Positions 5,416 through 8,449 of a stretch of 8,449 nt of DNA are shown in pieces; position 1 is the stretch's first letter; every line of letters starts with the position of its first letter. The translations under genes were made by a program, and so were the position numbers. The stretch comes from Acidobacteriota bacterium (GTDB taxonomy: Bacteria; Acidobacteriota; Terriglobia; Acidiferrales; UBA7541). The stretch spans positions 4,473-12,921 of the forward strand of contig PMOP01000074.1 in the NCBI GenBank assembly GCA_003161495.1. Direction: 5' to 3'. The notes under the pieces were generated by a model. The model searched no databases. It saw only the letters and a list, made by a program, of their open reading frames with translations, and was not told where the DNA came from.

Positions 5416-6810
5416 ATGGACTCAAAAGATAGAGACGAATCCAAAATCCGGCGCCGTGAAGAAACATTGGCGCGGCGCATGGGCGAGGCTCTTGACCGGA
5501 TCGATCCTCGCGGCGCCGGAGCGTGCCCCGACGCCGAGATTCTCGCGGCTTACGCGGAGCAGGCGCTCGGGCCCGATGAAGCAGCGCAGTGGGAAGGGCA
5601 TTTTGCGGCGTGCGGAAGGTGCAGAAAAATTCTGCGCGTGCTCGCCGCTTCCACGGACACGCCACTCGCGGGGAAAGAAGTCGCCCAACTCGGTGAACTC
5701 ATCTCCGCGGTTCGCTCCCCGGTTCATTCCCCGGTTGAAATAACGGGGAAACCCGCGCGGCATGCGCGTCCGAAACTCGTTGATTGGCGCACGCGCTGGC
5801 TGGCGCCGGCTCTCGGCGTGGCCGCCGCTCTGGCGGTGTGGTTCGCGATGCGGCCGCCTTGGCGCGCGACGGAACGACGCGCTTCGCAAACTTTGATCGC
5901 GCAGGCGCCAAAGGAAGAGACGCTTCCCCTTAGCCCGGCTAGCCCGACGCCCATGCAAGCGGAGCGGCTGTCCAGAGTCGCGCCACAGCAGGACCAAAAG
6001 GCGCTTGCCGTCCCTGATATTCTGGCCGGAAATACGCAATCACTGAATTCGCCCGCTGGAGCGTTGGTAGAACGCCGCGTTGAGGCGAACCATGCGCTCA
6101 AGAAAGAATCGTCAAGCGCGGATGCTGCGACAGGGACGCTGCAAAAAGAGGGAAAATCACGGAGTCTCGCGGACAAACTTGACGCACTACCTCCAACGGA
6201 ACCGGCTTCTCCACAACCTCCGCAGGCAAAAGCCGCGCTCGGGCATCCTGCCGCCCCACCGCCACTCCCTGCGGCTCGCGCGCAGTCTCAAGCGACGACG
6301 GTTACTGGATCGGCTCCGCTCGTCGAAACAACGAACGGAGCGCTGAGCGCGACAGTGCGGCCGGAAAAGAACGCGGACGTGCCTTTGAACGGGCGCAATT
6401 ACCAGGCTCTCCAAACATTCGGTCCGGCGCGGAAATTCTTCACTTTATTAAAAGCCCCGTCCGGATTGATGCTCTGGCGCGCCGGACAAGGCGGAATGAT
6501 CGAGCATTCTACGGATGCAGGAAAGTCATGGGTCGCGGAAATCAGCCCATCCCAGGAAGATTGGTCCGCCGGCGCGGCGGTTTCAGACACCATATGCTGG
6601 CTCGTAGGCCGCAATGGCGCGATTGCGCGAAGCACGGACGGGAATCAGTGGGAACGCGTTGCGCCCCCAGCGCAGGCCGCGCTTGCCGCAGGAAAAATGG
6701 CGGATTGGAGCGGCATCACGGCGCGAGACGCCCAGACCGCGACGATTACGGCGAGCGATGGGCGCAAGTTTGCCACCTCGGACGGCGGAAAAACCTGGCA
6801 GGCGCAATAG
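5416..6810 (+). CDS. Transmembrane anti-sigma factor with zinc site, TonB-plug-like segment and BNR/Ycf48-like repeats
   Basis: 464 aa from ATG 5416; a TTG just before it is in frame, but ATG fits the AAGGA Shine-Dalgarno better. The cytoplasmic part holds a ZAS-type anti-sigma domain: Cys37 in GACPDAEILAAYAEQAL, then His62-X3-Cys66-X2-Cys69 (GHFAACGRC). One TM helix lies at about 128-145. Outside follow about 150 residues rich in Pro, Ala, Gln and Ser, a segment (294-332) resembling the start of an Oar-like TonB receptor plug, and three BNR/Ycf48-like repeats with S/T-D-X-G-X-X-W cores: STDAGKSW (about 365), STDGNQW (about 406), TSDGGKTW (about 454). BNR repeats usually form beta-propeller blades; three are too few for a whole propeller, so the fold may be partial. 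The gene lies 233 bp after the sigma-factor gene, its probable target. The outer part is the likely sensor. Ligand unknown. Confidence 0.88.
   Translation: MDSKDRDESKIRRREETLARRMGEALDRIDPRGAGACPDAEILAAYAEQALGPDEAAQWEGHFAACGRCRKILRVLAASTDTPLAGKEVAQLGELISAVRSPVHSPVEITGKPARHARPKLVDWRTRWLAPALGVAAALAVWFAMRPPWRATERRASQTLIAQAPKEETLPLSPASPTPMQAERLSRVAPQQDQKALAVPDILAGNTQSLNSPAGALVERRVEANHALKKESSSADAATGTLQKEGKSRSLADKLDALPPTEPASPQPPQAKAALGHPAAPPPLPAARAQSQATTVTGSAPLVETTNGALSATVRPEKNADVPLNGRNYQALQTFGPARKFFTLLKAPSGLMLWRAGQGGMIEHSTDAGKSWVAEISPSQEDWSAGAAVSDTICWLVGRNGAIARSTDGNQWERVAPPAQAALAAGKMADWSGITARDAQTATITASDGRKFATSDGGKTWQAQ
6295..6411 (+). other. Segment resembling the plug start of Oar-like TonB-dependent receptors
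   Basis: Residues 294-332 of the anti-sigma factor contain VTGSAPLVETTNGALSATV, then a short charged linker and VPLNGRNYQAL. This order and wording match, from memory of the family, the passage between the carboxypeptidase-regulatory-like domain and the plug of Oar-like receptors abundant in Acidobacteriota (a SAPLVET strand followed by LPLNGRNF). No barrel or further plug is present. Homology is an inference by eye. Confidence 0.65.
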
Positions 6811-6889
6811 CAAAATTAGTCTGCAAGAAAATTGGGCAGCCTCGTTCTAAGCAATGAAGGATGAAATCAGATCCTCATTGGAGACTGCC

Positions 6890-8386
6890 ATGAAAAACGC
6901 CACCTTGTTTAAGCTTCTGGCCGCCGCGGGGCTTTCGATCCTCCTGCTGGGCTTGCCGCCACTGTATCGTTCTCGTTCCGTTTTTGCGCAATCCACAAGG
7001 GAAGCTGCCGCGCCGGCGGGCGACGGCACGGTCACTACTACGCTCGCGGATCAGTCGGAGCTTGCCCTCACCGTCTACAACTCCGACATCGCTCTCGTGC
7101 GGGACGTGCGGCAAATCACGCTCGCGGCTGGAGATTCGCGGCTGCGCTTCATGGACATCGCCGCATCGATCAATCCCGCAACGGTGCACTTCCGTTCGCT
7201 GACCGAACCCGCGAAACTCAGCGTGCTGGAGCAAAATTACGAGTACGACCTGCTCGATCCCAATAAATTGCTGCAGAAATACGTGGGGCGGGAAGTCACC
7301 ATGATGCGCGGAGATCAGGAAGTGAAAGCCACGCTGCTCTCCGACAATGGCGGCCAGGTCTGGAAGATCGGCAACGACATCGTCACCAACATCGGCTACA
7401 ACAGCCTGCGTTTTCCCGAAGTGCCGGACAATTTATACGAGCGGCCGACGCTCCTGTGGTCGCTCGAGAACTCCGGGGCGCGCAAACACAAGGTGGAAGC
7501 TTCGTACATGACGGCAAACCTGTCATGGAGCGCGGACTATGTTTTGAATGTGGCGAAGGACGAAACGAGCGGCGACCTTGACGGCTGGGTCACGCTTGTC
7601 AATCACAGCGGCGCGGCGTTTAAGAACGCGCAACTGCAGCTCGTAGCGGGCGACGTTCATCGCGACCTTCCCATCAATGGCCGCAACTTCAAGAGTCTTG
7701 CCCAGGTCGACACAGTCAATGCGGCGTTGGCACCTGCTCCATTTCAGCAGGAATCGTTCTCCGAATATCATCTCTATTCGTTGAATCGCCGGACATCGAT
7801 CTTCGATCAGGAATCAAAACAAATCAGCCTGCTCAACGCTTCGCGTTTTCCTTTGCGGAAAGTGTACGTCGTGAACGGACAGAACTATTACTACCGCCAG
7901 GCGGCGCAGCCCGGCGCGCCCGTGAAAGATCCCGTGCAGGTTTTTTACAAATTCAAGAACGAAGAAAAATCCGGGCTGGGGATGCCGCTGCCCGCGGGAA
8001 CCATTCGCGTGTACCAGCAGGATTCGCGCGGCGGTTCGCTCTTTGCCGGCGAGGACCACATCGACCACACGCCGAAGGACGAAGAGGTCGGCCTGCACAT
8101 TGGCAATGCGTTTGACATCGTGGCCGAGCGCAAGCAGACGGATTACAAGGTGCTCCCAAGTTTCCTATCGGGCCGGGTCTATGAATTCGAGTATGAGATC
8201 ACGCTGCGCAACCACAAGGACTCGCCAATCACCGTCGAAGTGAACGAACCGATCGGCGGCGACTGGGAAATGGTCAGCTCGACGTATAAATTCACGAAGA
8301 CCGCCGCGTTCGCCGCGCAGTTCGATGTGCCGGTCGATAAGGACGGCACGTCGGTGCTGAAATATCGCGTCCGCGTAAAATACTAG
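6890..8386 (+). CDS. Exported DUF4139-domain protein
   Basis: 498 aa from ATG 6890, chosen because GGAG lies 6 nt upstream and the protein then starts with a signal peptide (MKNATLFKLL, hydrophobic core, cleavage near VFA-QS at residue 33). An ATG 36 nt farther upstream is in frame but has no Shine-Dalgarno and would bury the signal sequence. The mature protein begins LALTVYNSDIALVRDVRQI, and has NLSWSADYVLNV, LQLVAGDVHR, FQQESFSEYHLYSL and a C-terminal beta-rich block ending in KYRVRVKY, all typical of the DUF4139 family. Function of the family is not established. Between GDVHR and FQQESF, where the family is variable, this protein carries DLPINGRNFKSLAQV (259-273), a match to the LPLNGRNF signature of Oar-like TonB receptors. 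It follows the anti-sigma gene by 79 bp with no terminator seen, so co-transcription is likely. It may be a target or partner of the sigma/anti-sigma pair. Confidence 0.85.
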   Translation: MKNATLFKLLAAAGLSILLLGLPPLYRSRSVFAQSTREAAAPAGDGTVTTTLADQSELALTVYNSDIALVRDVRQITLAAGDSRLRFMDIAASINPATVHFRSLTEPAKLSVLEQNYEYDLLDPNKLLQKYVGREVTMMRGDQEVKATLLSDNGGQVWKIGNDIVTNIGYNSLRFPEVPDNLYERPTLLWSLENSGARKHKVEASYMTANLSWSADYVLNVAKDETSGDLDGWVTLVNHSGAAFKNAQLQLVAGDVHRDLPINGRNFKSLAQVDTVNAALAPAPFQQESFSEYHLYSLNRRTSIFDQESKQISLLNASRFPLRKVYVVNGQNYYYRQAAQPGAPVKDPVQVFYKFKNEEKSGLGMPLPAGTIRVYQQDSRGGSLFAGEDHIDHTPKDEEVGLHIGNAFDIVAERKQTDYKVLPSFLSGRVYEFEYEITLRNHKDSPITVEVNEPIGGDWEMVSSTYKFTKTAAFAAQFDVPVDKDGTSVLKYRVRVKY

Positions 8387-8411
8387 CCTGTGGAGTGAGT
8401 TGCGCGTTTTC

Positions 8412-8435
8412 GTGGCGCAGGCTTCAGCCTGTGGG
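8412..8435 (+). repeat. Diverged single REP-like hairpin
   Basis: GTGGCG is followed by CAGGC (8418-8422), the loop TTCA and GCCTG (8427-8431), with an outer G-T and C-G pair. The layout (GTRG head, CG, stem, TTCA loop) is that of the repeat pair at 5223-5289, but the stem sequence differs while pairing is kept. It lies 25 bp after the DUF4139 stop codon. No T-run follows, so it is not a typical terminator. Confidence 0.55.
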
Positions 8436-8449
8436 TTTAGATCTTGCAA

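Noticed and set aside
6854..6889. Upstream ATG as start of the DUF4139 protein
   Set aside because: There is no Shine-Dalgarno before it, and the 12 extra residues would sit in front of a good signal peptide. The ATG at 6890 has GGAG at proper spacing.

Overview
The window is GC-rich (visibly well over 50%) bacterial chromosome, most likely from an acidobacterium (Acidobacteriota, Terriglobia-like). That assignment is an inference. It rests on the mix of a signal-peptide-bearing TldD-like protease, a FecR-domain protein, a sigma factor paired with a zinc-finger anti-sigma factor carrying BNR/Ycf48-like repeats, a DUF4139 protein, and two copies of the (V/L)P(L/I)NGRN(Y/F) peptide typical of acidobacterial Oar-like TonB-dependent receptors. 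No RNA gene, CRISPR array, transposase or phage gene was seen.

Left half (1-3948), all genes on the minus strand. Reading in the direction of transcription: a type IV prepilin-like protein (3948-3463), a zinc-ribbon/transmembrane protein (3338-2787) whose outer domain looks like the globular part of that pilin, a secreted FecR-domain protein with a C-terminal membrane segment (2586-1798), and a TldD/PmbA-family metalloprotease with a signal peptide (1517 running off the left edge). The gaps of 124, 200 and 280 bp hold promoter-like and hairpin sequences, so these are probably several transcription units.

Right half (4196-8386), all genes on the plus strand and divergent from the pilin. An ECF-like sigma factor is followed by a membrane anti-sigma factor with a cytoplasmic HX3CX2C zinc site, one transmembrane helix, a long Pro/Ala-rich outer stretch and BNR/Ycf48-like repeats. 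Last comes an exported DUF4139 protein. The order suggests a cell-surface signalling module: the anti-sigma factor senses something outside and releases the sigma factor, and the DUF4139 protein may be a target or partner.

The most unusual points are three. (1) The outer part of the anti-sigma factor contains about 40 residues resembling the start of an Oar-like TonB receptor plug, and the adjacent DUF4139 protein carries the same NGRN signature in a loop. (2) A pilin-like globular domain appears to be mounted on a zinc-ribbon/TM stalk next to a genuine prepilin. (3) A 67-bp inverted pair of REP-like hairpins headed by GTAG separates the sigma and anti-sigma genes, with a diverged relative at the right edge whose stem sequence has changed but still pairs.
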